From Capitulum mitella (lineage: Eukaryota; Arthropoda; Thecostraca; Pollicipedomorpha; Pollicipedidae), in contig CP099852.1 in assembly GCA_030062745.1 (NCBI GenBank), positions 18,533,949-18,597,948 of the forward strand: 64,000 nt of DNA, read 5' to 3'. The position numbers were made by a program, and so were the translations under genes. Under the pieces are notes generated by a model. It ran no database searches. It was not told the DNA's origin and saw only the letters and a program-made list of their open reading frames with translations. Every line of letters starts with the position of its first letter. Within the stretch, counting starts at the first letter, position 1. Below, in pieces: positions 38,852 through 50,600 of the stretch.

Positions 38852-41800
38852 TGACCGTTTTCACAATGAGGAAATGCGCGAAATTTCCAATGTTTAGACG
38901 CTTGAAACTAGAAAAGTAGCGAGGGCTGCCACATATGAGTACCACCGTTGGATTCAGCGCATTGAAAACTACCAAAATCGACACTTTTTTGAAGTGGAAA
39001 TTTCGGAAGAGAAAATGGAAATTTCCGACCCGTCGCATCGGAATTTTCTTGGTAGGTTTCTCCGACTAAAATTTCCAGAGGCTCGGGCGCTCTTGAATGT
39101 CGCGGGCGACCACGGGCGGACGTATCTGATTGGCTATTGCGATCACAGCTGATCGTTAGTCAATAATGTCTCACCTGCGCCGTGTCCGTCTGCTAGTGTT
39201 GAACGCAAAACACTGCGCACCGTTGCTACCTTTGGATTTCGCGGATCGGATACGATGGAGGTGATTTCAGGACATGTTCGTCCGCAGCCAGACCTCAATT
39301 GGGGTAAGACTTGGTGCGTCTGACTGTGCTCGTTCACCCCTTGTTAAATATTTCCCCGCATCATGCCTAGACCCAGTCCCCTCCGTTTCTGTGGTCTTTG
39401 CTAGCATAAAATTATCTTTGAAGTTGGTTAAGAAATAGAGGTCATATGCCCATAATCCTTAAATATAAAATATTTTATGAACATTGGTATGAACGTCATT
39501 AGTATGAAATAAGGACTTCGTCAAAGTCAAGTAAATCAGGGGCGCCAGTAAGGAAGTGATTAACAATTATGACAGTGCAAAGTTTACACTCTGTTTTCTT
39601 GTGAGAATTTTGGTGAAATGTACTTCTGCATGTCATGATATACGTTTTGCTGCCTATAGACTTGTATGGTTTTGTGGTGGCTTTGGTAGCTATGATTTAT
39701 CAATGCAACATACATGGAGTGATGGATTGTTTCAAACAGGTGGTGACATGATCATTGTTTGGTCTTGTGGCAGACCTGGCTATGAACCACATTACCAGAC
39801 CCATCACTGCAGGCAGTGACAGGTGTTTGAGGAATGCCACAAGAATAAAGTCATCAACATCAAAAACAAGGGAAATTTAGGCTGTGAATTGGTATTTTCC
39901 AGTGAATGCAGCTGCTGGAGCAATATTTTAGCAAGAAGAATGTTGTAAAGTTGATAGTTGCATTCACATGCCCCAGAATGATCTGTTGAAAAATTATTAG
40001 CACTGTTTTGTTTGGCTGATCAGTCAGTTTGACTGATAATTTTGTTTACGTATGACCACAGTGATATGCTGGAGAAGTGAGCAAGCATGTACATCACGCT
40101 GCCTTCATCTGTTGAGGCTCCAGCTGCTGTTTTGAGGATGTGCGGGACAACCAGCATGCCAGCCATCTAGGGTGCTATCTTTGGCACTTGTATCTTCATA
40201 TCACTACCAAAGAGCAGGCAGCTGGTCTTCATTAACATCAGGTACACCCAATGCAAGTGCTGGTTGGCATGGATGGTAGTGCCAGCTATCAGTATTTTCC
40301 TTGCACTGCCGCCAGGTGGCCATCTTTTGTGGAAGTGTGATCAAATTATGTACTTAACACTCACAGACTGACATGTTATGACTGTTACCTCTGCTTTGCG
40401 TTTCTTTAGGATGTGCTTACAGTTGTTACTGCATTGCACTATAGTTGTACATTGCCAGTGAATGATATGTTGTTTTGTTTTTCCAACTGAAATTGGGTGG
40501 TGATAGTGGATAGGGTTTTAATATTGATGTGTTGTCAGGGGTTTAAATGTTCCTGTGCATTTCAGGGAAGTGTCAGAGTTGGCATCTGGGACACTCCTGT
40601 GCTGATTGTCTAAGATGCTGCCTCCTGCTGTGGTCCTGGCTGCTGAAGGGCTGCTGCAGTCAGCTTATACTGGAGCGAAGGCATCTCAACAAGCATTTCA
40701 GGAAGGCATGAGTGATCATAGAGCAAGCAGCCATGATGCTAAGAGGCTGCTTCAGGCCTGTCCTATCACAGCAAGGCTGGCTACTGCAGATGTTATGCTC
40801 CATAGTATAGTGCAGTAGTGCAGTGGCATAGTGAACCTGTGGTGGCTGTCTGCCGCATCTTGGCCATTGTTATAAAAATCTATAGCCATTGTTACAACAA
40901 GCAGAATCATTTTGGGATAGCCCCATTTGTGGCAAATGTTAACAGATCACAGCAAATAGCAAAATGCAGTCTGTGGCTAATTTTCAGTGCCTGTTGTAAA
41001 ATGGCTTATTCTGAGTTATGGAGCAGTCTAAAGGTTATTAATAATGTGGTAGGAAATAATGAATGTAACATTTCATTTTGCTTCCATATCCTGGCATGTG
41101 ATGGATGTCCTGTGGTATGTTAGTAATATATTTCGTAGTCCTGTGTTGAAAATGTGTTTCTTGTAGAAAGCATGTGCTGAAAATACCATATTTTTCCTTC
41201 CAAAAGATGCGTGCCTATACTCAGCAGAAAAATTGTGTGCTGCTGCATGCATAATTACACAATAATAATGCACACCAACCAGGATATAAAGCACAACTAT
41301 GCAAGGAAGACATGCACCTTCTGATCGTGCAATGCTTTCGTGTTGCATGAATCAGGTACAAGTACTGGTGTACAATCAATAGCAATAGCATTCAATTCCT
41401 GCTTTTAGAAATTACTCCAGAGCTGACTGGGAGCAAGACATGTTAATGTTATGCCTTTGCTGTTATACTTGGATGTAGGTAGCAAAGTGAAAATAGTGTG
41501 CAAGATAAATATGGGATTTTTGCAAAGAGCTGAGCCCTGCTACCTAAACTGCCAAGCAGAAAATGGTCTTCGTGTCTTTGTACAAGTAAGCTTAAGAAGA
41601 TATGTAACCTCCTGAACTTGAGGATGCAATCAAACATTGGAGTTTGTTGAAATCAAGCCACTAAAAATGTTCATATGAGAATGACAACATTGCCGGTGGC
41701 AATAAACTGGTGTACGCATAAGTAAACAGTTACTGAAAGTCAACCATAATGTAGAACAGACCAACAGGCCAAACGTCCACGAATATTTAAATAAAATGAA

Positions 41801-42269
41801 TACTTGTGTGATTCATCAACAGTTGAACAAAGAACAAATCATGAATGAGTCTGTAATGACATTTCTACTCGGGCGTTTTCAAATATCAAATTTTTATACC
41901 CACGTATATTCCGAAATAACTTAATCAAAGAGCAAACAAATCCACGGTACACACAAATATACGACTACAAGCACACGTCAAAGCAGCCGCGTTTTGTGAT
42001 GTTGTGATGCCAGATCTGAATGACAACGGTTTGTTCTAGATCTGGAAATCAGTTGTTTTGTGGGCGAAATAAGTAATGGTCATATTTGGAAATAAGAATT
42101 ATTTTTATTTCTGCAAGAGAATGTCATATTTGGTGTTCTGTTACGTAACTCTTTACAAAATATATCATTTCAAATATTTATACCAAAATTTCCACTTTAC
42201 TACTAAAATTTCCAATACTACTAGAACGGAAATTTTAGTAGTGGAATTTTCCTATTGTGAAAACGGTCA
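38852..42269. mobile_element. Candidate 3.4-kb element with inverted ends and CpG-depleted core
   Basis: TGACCGTTTTCACAAT at 38852-38867 is the exact reverse complement of 42254-42269. Both inner flanks carry repeated GGAAATTT motifs (38990-39050; 42180-42250), and at the right end ACTACTAAAATTTCC forms a second inverted repeat (42199-42213 with 42228-42242). The core from about 39400 to 41860 is strikingly poor in CpG: I count eight in 39601-40920, while TG and CA are common. Flanking DNA is CpG-dense. I found no intact coding frame and no certain target-site duplication. An old methylated transposon is the simplest reading; an unrelated chance repeat pair is possible. Confidence 0.4.
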
Positions 42270-42579
42270 GTATGTACTCTTTCGTGACGAGTTTGCAAGC
42301 GTGGCCAACATTTCCGGGCGATTTTGCAAACAGGAAGGTTTCACGCGACAGGAAGCATTTCCTGCGCCGTTTGAACGAGCCCGGTGGCCTCTCAAGTGGA
42401 CGTGCTCCAGGGGGCGGGGACCAGAGACCGAGCGTGATCAGAGAGCGGTGTCAGCTCGGCGAGGTCCCGGACACCCGGCGGCGCGACCGTCGGAGGTCGC
42501 TCCCGCGAGACCGCGAGGCCGCGCCGGATCGCAGCTCCAGGGGAGGACCGGGTCAGACAGGGCGGTCTGGTGAGGGCAG

Positions 42580-42905
42580 CCGCCCGCCGACACCGGCGGA
42601 TCCTGCACCACGGCAGAGGGTAGCGGCCCGCCGGCACCGGCGGATCCTGCACCACGGGAGGGGGCAGCTGCCTGTTGGCACCAGCAGACCCAACACGGCA
42701 GCAGAGGGACAGCCGCCCGCTGGCACCAGCGGATCCTGCACCACGGCAGGGGCAGCTGCCTGTTGACACCAGCAGACCCAGCACGGCAGCAGAGGCCAGC
42801 CGCCCGCTGGCGCCAGCAGACCCAGCACGGCAGCAGAGGGCAGCCGCCCGCTGGCACCAGCAGATCCTGCACCACGGCAGGGGGCAGTCGCCCGCTGGTA
42901 TCAGC
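42580..42905. repeat. 44-bp GC-rich minisatellite
   Basis: About seven or eight copies of a unit near 44 bp built on CGCCCGCTGGCACCAGCAGA followed by a CACGGCAGCAGAGGGCAG part. Starts at 42801, 42845 and 42889 are exactly 44 apart. It lies inside a CpG-rich patch (about 42380-43110), and long repetitive frames on both strands here are artefacts of the repeat. Confidence 0.9.
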
Positions 42906-43482
42906 GGACAACTGGATGGAGAAAACGTCGCAGCAGCGGGGTCACGCGTCCCTAATCCTCCTACTGCGTCCACGTCCCTGAGCCCCACCGGATCCGCGTC
43001 CCTGAACCCCCGCTGGATACGCGCCCCTGGGCTCCCGCTGGAGTCGCGCCTGCGCTGGGCCAACAGTCAGAGGCTGAGAGCGCCTGCCGAAGGTACAGCG
43101 ACATAGCAGACCGACCGAGAACAGGCGGAACGGAAAAACAATAAAAGGGAGCGGGAGCACGAACACTGCCAACGACGCCATCGGTGACCACAGCGGACAC
43201 TACAAAGGCGCACCGGCTCGCACGTTGTAACCATTCTTGTGTGATTCAACGAAGTGCTGTGGCGAAAAACCAGCAGGGGAAACATACCACGCTCACACCA
43301 GCACCATTTACAGCTTTATGAGCTAACTAGATCCATGACTCCTTTATGCTTCAAAGCAGCTGTTCCGGAAGTCAGCGTAGGGCGCCTCGGGTCATACTGC
43401 ACTGGAATGGGAACATTCCTGGCCACCCGACAATAAGAGGCGGGTGGAAAAAACGCGGAACAAACGCTCCGGCGGAACGCAC
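42906..43482. other. Gene-free stretch downstream of the minus-strand exon
   Basis: Inferred intron of the gene whose start lies at 43817. GC-rich at the left, with no recognised feature. Confidence 0.45.
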
Positions 43483-43817
43483 CCTGAGTTGCTGCTCTCG
43501 TAGAGGATGTCGCGCTTCTGCTGCGAGGTGGAGAGCACCATTTTGGCGCGCTTCTTCCGCTGGCTGGCGCGCGGCGAGCGCACGGCGCCGGAGGAGGGCG
43601 GCGCCGGCAGGCTGGCCGTGCGGCCCACGGCGCCGACCGACGGCCCGGCCGCCCCCGCCGACGCAGATGGACCCGTCCGGCCACGGCCCGCCGCGGCGCC
43701 GGCGCTCTCGGTCCGCTGCAGGCCCTCCGTGCGGCCGAAGGGGAACCGCTTCGGGCTCAGGTTCAGGTTGCTGACCGTGTTGGTCACGTTCTGGATGAAG
43801 TTGTTGAAGAAGCTCAT
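43483..43817 (-). CDS. First coding exon of an unrecognised protein
   Basis: ATG at 43817 lies in a strong context (GCCGCCATGA). The exon appears to begin at 43899, after a CGCTCTTTCCAG acceptor, so 82 nt of 5' leader precede it. The donor is TCAGG|GTGCGT at 43483, leaving phase 2 after 111 codons. The peptide starts MSFFNNFIQNVTNTVSNLNL and continues SPKRFPFGRTEG. An Ala/Gly/Ser/Pro-rich linker follows, then a basic segment (SQRKKRAKMVL) and TSQQKRDILYESS. The N terminus could form an amphipathic helix. The codons are G/C-ending, like the CIMIP2-like gene. I do not recognise the family. It lies on the same strand as the BAIAP3-like exons and upstream of them, so it might be their 5' exon across a 34-kb intron, or a separate gene. 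Confidence 0.55.
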
Positions 43818-43899
43818 GGCGGCGGCGCGGGACCGCCTGCCGCCGCGAGGGAGCCGGTTAGCCGGGTCGCCGGCGCGGGAGGCGTTGACGCGGTTTATC
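43818..43899 (-). other. 5' leader part of the exon starting at 43899
   Basis: GC-rich leader between an apparent 3' splice site (CGCTCTTTCCAG|GATAAACC) and the ATG. This suggests an upstream non-coding exon further right. Confidence 0.45.
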
Positions 43900-44939
43900 C
43901 TGGAAAGAGCGATGCCCTGTTAGATCTGCGCTCTCGCCGGCGCCCCCGCTCATGACTGACAGGTCGTCGTTAACAGCCATCTCTTGTGTCAAAGGTAGCC
44001 AATCACGCTTTGCCTTTCAGCTTTCTTCTTGCAGTTGCGGGAGTACAGGAAGACACGGTAATGTTCACATTCTGGGCATTGGCGTGGGACAGTCATGAAT
44101 AGATCCTGGAGTCTGAAATGAGACTGCCGTGGAAAAGCACTTCATGAGCAAGCCTTAGTGATGCCAGCCAGCGGACATACTCTTCCGCCTGTACACGACT
44201 GTCGCCTTTCATTGTCATGGATAACAACAGAAAGAAATTTCGCTACTCTCAACAGAAAGGAATTTTCCTTCTTTTGTCAGGCTCAGACTGAGCGCAAACA
44301 TCTGCCGACTTTGTTCTCCGCGGTCCTGGCACCGCGCATTATTCAGCGGCACGGCTCTGCATGGCTTCCGCTGAATTCTTCACGAGCGTGGGTAGGCGCG
44401 GGCTTGACCTTTCAATGAACGTTCCCCGATGGTGCCACTCGCCCCCTGCCTCCCTCCCCACGACACTTCACGCTCGAGCCATCCGCTCATTCTCGGAACG
44501 TTCTCAGAACGCGGCCATTGCAGCAGGGTCATCTCGAGGATTCCAACAGGTACTTACCAAAGGCAATGGACGTTTAAAGCACGACGTGATTCCTAAACGG
44601 GAGGACTGTCGTTTGAAATGGCGCTTGTCATTGCATTTGTTAACTCACTGATTATTGGAGATTAATGGCGCACTGGCCATCACCAGTGTTTTTATTTTCT
44701 ATGGCATAATATTATATGATGTAGTATACGATATAATAATACAGTAATGTTCAATGGACATACTACTTAAAGTCGCTCGTCAACGTAAACGAGGCATCTT
44801 TCTTTGCATACCTACTACTGAACACCGGGAATGGATTCAAATATCACCATGCATACAAAGACGTTTCTCTACAGCTCTTGGTAATCAACTTTGCGAGAGA
44901 ACAGCGTTGTTACATCGGAACGTTGCACATCGGCATTTT
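43900..44939. other. Gene-free stretch
   Basis: No exon or repeat was recognised. It may contain the upstream non-coding exon and promoter of the gene starting at 43817, but I cannot locate them. Confidence 0.4.
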
Positions 44940-45241
44940 TTTATAAATTCCATTCAGGTGGTTTGATGGGATGATATTGGGGATCGAAGTCCGCGCTAAG
45001 CAGAGCTCGTTGCGTAGACTCCGACCCCTGCACCCGATCGCGGAATCCCAGGTAATGACCGATGGTGTCGCGAAAGTTTTACGTGTCGCCAAGGGTGCGA
45101 CACGACCGTGTGGCAGCGTGACCCTACGTTAGCCAGTCGCCATCTAACCCGCGGGCCAAATATCGAGCGCCGGGGCGACTTGAACCCATCTTGCCAGGAC
45201 GGGGAGACCAGCACTATATCCGCTGAGCTACCGATCACGGT
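44940..45241 (-). repeat. tRNA-derived SINE, well-preserved copy
   Basis: On the minus strand the head at 45240-45165 reads GATCGGTAGCTCAGCGGATA and continues to GATGGGTTCAAGTCGC. These match the internal RNA polymerase III box A (TAGCTCAGCGG) and box B (GGTTCAAGTCG). A non-tRNA body of about 200 bp follows, shared with the copy at 15470-15779, then a short tail ending in an A-run near 44940. The head has lost a standard cloverleaf, so this is a retroposon rather than a tRNA gene. Confidence 0.8.
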
Positions 45242-45568
45242 TGGTGTGGAATACACAACAATCGCAGAAGCAAATTCTTCTTAACAGTATTACGTCTGTA
45301 TGCACAGGTCCACGGTTGTCGCTGACGCTCCACCTTCAACTCAGACATCTTCCCCCAAAGAGTAAGCACCCACAAGCAATAACCCCATCACGATCCGAAC
45401 CCAGTCAACCAACTGCTCTCTCCGCGCACCAAACACTTCGTCACGAACGCACCGGCACCAGACATCCGAGGGCCTGCCTTCCAACAGACGGCCCCAGGCG
45501 CAGCAGGGCCAGACGCCAGGGAAGCTATCTCCCAAACACAGCGCACCGGGCAAACCGGAGCCAGACAA

Positions 45569-45737
45569 CATAGGCGCAGCCAAGGGGGGGGGGCGGCGGG
45601 GGCCCGGGCCGCCTCCAGTCCCGCATCTTTGTGAAAACCATTGCACATCGTTTTCCCGGCAGGCGATTTTAAATGATTTCAGCTCACACTGAGCTCCTTG
45701 CCCTTCCTCCCTTCAGAAAATCCTGACTGCGCCCCTG
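45569..45737 (+). mobile_element. hAT-type MITE, family K
   Basis: 169 bp. The left end CATAGGCGCAGCCAAG and the right end, reverse complemented CAGGGGCGCAGTCAGG, form the inverted repeat. The flanks CCAGACAA (45561-45568) and CCAGGCGA (45738-45745) agree at six of eight positions. A run of ten G, then a C/G-rich segment, follows the left end. It is a single copy in this window. Confidence 0.65.
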
Positions 45738-45929
45738 CCAGGCGACACGGGGCCCGCCCTCACCGCCGCAGCACGCGCACGCGCGGTGACGGCGGACTGT
45801 GCACCACGCGTGAACCGTGCATTATGCATGCGTCGCCGGACGGTTGTTTCGTCAGGTGAATTAGTCATTTGGCGCGCCGGGCCGGCCGAGCATCAATATG
45901 GCGGGAAGCGCCGACTGCCTGTCGCACTG

Positions 45930-46560
45930 CGACCTGCCGCAGCGGCGGAGCCAGGTGCGGAGTCAGGGACGGAGGGAGCCAGGTGCGGAGACTGGGACGG
46001 AGGGAGCCAGGTGCGGAGACTGGGACGGAGGGAGCCAGGTGCGGAGACAGGGATGGAGGGAGCCAGGTGCGGAGACAGGGATGGAGGGAGCCAGGTGCGG
46101 AGACAGGGAGGGAGGGAGCCAGGTGCGGAGACTGGGACGGAGGGAGCCAGGTGCGGAGACAGGGACGGAGACAGGTGTGGAAACAGGGACGGAGGGAGCC
46201 AGGTGCGGAGACATGTGTGGAAACAGGGGCGGAGACAGGGGCGGAGACAGCTGCGGAGACAGGGACGGAGGGAGACAGGGGCGGGAACAGGGCGGAGACA
46301 GGAGCGGAAACAGGGACGGATGCAGGGACGGAGACAGGGGCAAAGACAGGTGCGGAAACGGCGGAGACAGGGGCGGAAACAGGGACGGATACAGGGGCAG
46401 AAACAGGGGCGGAGACAGGAGCGGAAACAGGGGCGGAGACAGGAGCGGAAACCAGGGAGAAGACAAGGGCGGAAATAGGACGGAGACGGGTGGAAACGGG
46501 GGAGACAGGGCCGGAAATGAAGGCGAATACAGGGGTAGGGGCAGGGGAAGCCCCGGAAAC
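45930..46560. repeat. 28-bp purine-rich minisatellite with a shorter-unit tail
   Basis: From about 45950 to 46200 a 28-bp unit (GGAGCCAGGTGCGGAGACAG followed by GGACGGAG) repeats about eight to nine times; CCAGGT at 46035 and 46063 shows the spacing. From about 46205 to 46560 it passes into shorter GGAGACAGGGGCGGAAACAG-type units. As 28 is not divisible by three, all three frames on each strand stay open and give related repetitive peptides. Confidence 0.95.
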
Positions 46561-48269
46561 GTTTTCCAGAGGCAGGTGTAGTCACAAGGCAACATGGACG
46601 ACGCACACCGGGTGATTGATGCAGTAATGCTAGATTTCGGCTGAGTGCCCTGCTAGAATTTGAGAGATAATTAGTGTTACTGAGGACGCTCAAGAAGCTG
46701 AAGCCAGTGCGATTTAAACGTCTCGTCCATCTTCGTGTTTTATGTACTCATTATTTTTCTGTACAGTCGACTGTTGGCAGTAACAGTGCCTTGCCCCTCA
46801 ATTCTTATTCAAAATATTGCATGCGATATCCCTTGACATTTGTGCGTGTGTTCATGTTGTACGGGGTTTTCTTAAAATCTGAAGAACAGGAAAGTTTTAT
46901 CAGGCTGCAATGGGTGTAGTGTGAACTTGCATTCCTTTCCACTGGGTGATGGTGATTGTCGTTGTAGTGTGTGAGACGGTGCGGTCTGGAGGCGATTCGT
47001 GGGTGCGTGCTGTTAGACGCCGCTCGAGTTATCATGTCTTTGGACTTCGTCATTTCTTTGCAAGAGGGGTTCGTTACGGTGGAACTTGCTGCGGCAAATT
47101 TCACTGCTCAGTCTTTTGTTGTTCTCTTTCATCCTTCGAAAGCTGCAACCAGTAACCAAAAACCGTAAGGGTGCAAAAGGGCGAGGCAGTTAAGCTGGTA
47201 CCCACGCAAGCTATGCGAACCGTTTGGAAGCTGGAGCAGTTTTTTGTGAGCCGTTTGGGCACGGTTCACGATGCGATTTCTATGCGGGTATGCCCGTTAA
47301 CGCTTCTGCGTGCTGAATTACGAGCCAAATTACCCGCATAACCCAGTGAGCCCATGCGTTACGGGGCACAGTACCACCCAAACTCCCGTCAAATAGCTTC
47401 CACCTCGCGCAAAGCATCACATTTCAACCCTGCACTGTTCTTGCCCGATCGCGGATGGCAATTATCTCGCGTGGAGATGCCGAGAAATCCTGACCACGGA
47501 GGTGCTTTCATGCGTCAGGCCACGTGCCCGTTTTAATACCATTAGGGCTTGGCGGCCTATTACGTCGTGCAGTGCCCGGGGCGGCGGTGGATTTGGTGCG
47601 TCGTTAATGACTAGACGACCAAGCTGGCCGAGTGAACAGTGTCGAGTCTGCTATACGGGCAAAACAGCCGCCTTCGTGTGTGGTTCAATGCATTGTCATT
47701 TTGGTCACAGCTAAGGCAGAGCTCTGCCGGGCTGTGCTATCGTAGGATTGGGACTGTCGTAGGATTTGAAGCTGCATTATTAATGTATTCAACAGAAACC
47801 TTTGCTAACTGACAAAGAGACCGGATGATCCGTTTCGATTTAGACATCGATGATTCAGCCTCCTTGCAGGATGGCAAAATGTGGCGGGGGGGGGGTTGCT
47901 CAGACAAGGACTTTGGCCTCCAACCTTGGGATCATTTCAAAATTAAACGTCAAACAGCTGATGTGTGTTTGGGATTAAACTTCCATTGAATGGCGCCCGA
48001 CGGAATCAAACTGCGGATAACCACGCAACAGAAATGAAACATCGCTGCTGCTGCCACCCGCCTGCGGATTACCGTTGCGCTGAGCAAATATTACAGTCCT
48101 GTTATTAACCATCATTTATAACTGTAGCGGAAGTCATCACCTTTCCGCCGCTTTGCTCCCTCCACGTGCTCGTGCTTCGCGCTCGGACATGCCTTCTACT
48201 TCTTAGAGAACCGTGCAGATGGCCCCACTCATTTGAGAATGTCTCTTTCACCGAGCTGGCATTGTTCGG
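46561..48269. other. Gene-free stretch
   Basis: No exon was recognised. A run of ten G lies at about 47885, in a setting that could be half of a MITE, but no second end was found. Confidence 0.45.
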
Positions 48270-50600
48270 TTAACCCGCGCACGACCGTCGGTCCGTTTCG
48301 AACATGGGCGACTGGGGGGGGGCAGTTGGCCGCCCCCCTCTGACTCATGAACAGTTGGTTGCACGATAAAAATAAGCAAACCGTTGGAAAGCTTGTGACG
48401 AGTAGAGCTCGAAACTCGTCTCATTTTTAGTTTTAGATAATATGTAAGCGATTTACGCCCTATATATATGTTTTCTCATAGCCGACTGCATGACACCGAG
48501 AAATGGCCTGAATCACAAGGGCTGTGACTAAAAACGCATAGGTAAAGACACCAGCACACAAGTAAAGGTCCGCGGATGCCGATACACGCCTAATTTCCCA
48601 GATTTGTTCAATATATACGCCGAAACGTTGAGTTAAAGACACGGCATTTCTCGCGGCAGCTGCTAGCCGTGCGCCGCTGCCATATGCACTAACCAATTGA
48701 CGGGAACTAATTTTAGCGTTCCTTTATTTTCGCAAAAAAGATGGTCTATGTATATCTTAATGATCTTAGAGGTTCTTGTGATGGTTTTTCATGCTTAACC
48801 CTATTCCTGGAAGGCTAGACGGTGTGGTCGATTCCCGGCAGGGGGGCTGATTCGGCCCCCCCTGAGATCTCGAGAACTACTCTTCCGATTTCGTCGCAAC
48901 AAACGGCAATCGATTTGCCGTCACGTGAACTACATTTTTACAAAAAAGAACTTCCAAAATTCTGAAAGGTGTGGATACAGGGGGGCAAAAATGTCAAAAT
49001 GGGGGGTACTTTTGGACTTCTTATAACTCCGTTGTTTATTGACCGATTTCAATGAAACTTGCATGAATCGAGAGATTATGAATAGGGCTTTTACCATAGG
49101 TACACAAATCTGAAATTTTGAGAAAATTCATAGGCGTTTACAGGGTTTCAAAAATAGAAGGATTAGTTTTCTAACAAATGAATGAACATAAGAGGCAAAA
49201 ACACTTTTTTGGCTTCTGCTAGTCATGTTATGCTAAATAAGTACAAACCGCATTACAATGTTTGTATAATGTTAGCATAGGCGGTGCCAGGGACACGAAA
49301 AAGGGGAACTGTCATGGTCACACGTTCTTCAGATCAACTTGTGACCTTTCACCTTAAATGACCTCCAGTGACCTTGGGGTCACCTGGAATGATGTCGTGT
49401 GCATTGAATATTATCTGTAAATGTTTTTAATCATTTGGATTCCCTCTATTTCAAAAATTTCATTTTATGTCTACTGCGACATGAGGTACGCCCACTGACA
49501 TTTTAGGTCATAGCTCCGTGACCCGACCTGATATCAACCTGAAACTTAGTACACAGGTAGAGGGCACCTTGTAAAGTGACCTCAGATGAACAAAATCACA
49601 TCTGCACATTGCCCAACTATTTAGCTATACTTCCATATAAAGTTTTAAGTTTTATCTTAGAAACTCTGCTTTTTGCAGGCATTTTCCTTTTACCCTGAAC
49701 ATGGCCAAAAATGGTCTGAGGTGCCTCCCAAAAACGTTGACTGGCTCCGCCCCTGAGCAAAATAGAATTTTGAAATTTTGTCACGGCGCTTAGAAAAAAT
49801 AGCTTTGAAACGTCACCAAGTTTCGTGAAGCTGCATCAAAAAGCCTGGAATTGGCAAGCAAAAAACCCGAGGGGAGGGCGGATTCCGCCCCCCTGCCGGG
49901 AATAAGGTTTGTTTTAGGTAAAATTCATTAGTTACCAATCTATAAAATTGGCGGAGCTTTATTCGCGAGAGCCTGTTTATTTCCAAAATATGCTACTTTT
50001 TAAACTTTTTGAGGTTCCTGGTATTACTTACGTCTGTGCAAGCTAGTTCTACCATTTTCTACCCATTCTGAGTAATTCATCGATGATTTTGACGGTGGTA
50101 CATTTTGGTTCACTACAGTTATTCGTAACCTGACCTCAGGTCAATGGCTGGAAGTCATTGATACCTTGCTCAACGACGGTAACTAGATGTCTGCTTGACT
50201 CCACACTAAAAATGTTATGAAATATTCCGTCAATTTCCGAAGAAAACGACATGTGTGGAAAATGGGCTTGACCTTAGGTCAATGACCCGGAAAATTCCGA
50301 AAAATCTGAGATAACAGATTTGTTGCATGTGACACGTTCACTAATCCCTGAAAGTATTATTGAGATATCTTGTTTTGCGAAAAAGTTAGAAGGCGCTAAA
50401 CTTTTTTGGACATAGATCTGTTTGATCTGACCTAGGTCAGGCACCTGACCTGATCTGAGGTCAAAATTTGGCACCAGATGTAAAATTGATGAAGCAAAAG
50501 GTAGACAAAGTTTCGTGACTCTATGTTTATTTGTTCTCTCGCATTTCAGAAAAACCTCAGGGGGGCAGTCAACCACCCCCCCCAGTCGGGGACGGGTTAA
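48270..50600 (+). mobile_element. piggyBac-type MITE D, hosting a nested element
   Basis: Bounded by intact TTAA at 48270-48273 and 50597-50600. The left end reads TTAACCCGCGC and, after about 29 extra bases, CGACTGGGGGGGGGCAGTTG. The right end, reverse complemented, reads TTAACCCGTCCCCGACTGG followed by a G-run. Each end has a G-run, a short spacer and a C-run. The backbone of about 1.2 kb matches the inverted copy at 1-889. The insertion at 48799-49907 interrupts it. Repeated TGACCT/AGGTCA motifs lie at 50131-50143, 50269-50281 and 50428-50439. Non-coding. Confidence 0.75.
48799..49907 (+). mobile_element. piggyBac-type MITE family A/B, copy B (nested)
   Basis: 1,109 bp. It begins TTAA|CCCTATTCCTGG (TTAA at 48795-48798) and ends GGAATAAGG|TTTG. 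It is the same family as the element at 28508. It splits the backbone of element D exactly where copy E at the window start runs uninterrupted, apart from its palindrome, from CATGCTTAA into the shared AAAATTCATTAGTTA sequence, so the insertion boundary is supported by comparison. Confidence 0.85.

Noticed and set aside
42392-43063. 223-residue minus-strand frame and overlapping frames
   Set aside because: It is the translation of the 44-bp minisatellite and its CpG-rich flanks; the opposite strand is equally open.
45165-45240. Possible functional tRNA gene
   Set aside because: Box A and box B are present, but the sequence does not close into a normal cloverleaf and continues into a body shared with 15470-15779, so it is a SINE head.
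45869-46693. Frames of 210-266 residues across the 28-bp repeat
   Set aside because: All frames on both strands are open because of the repeat; the peptides are pure repeat translations.
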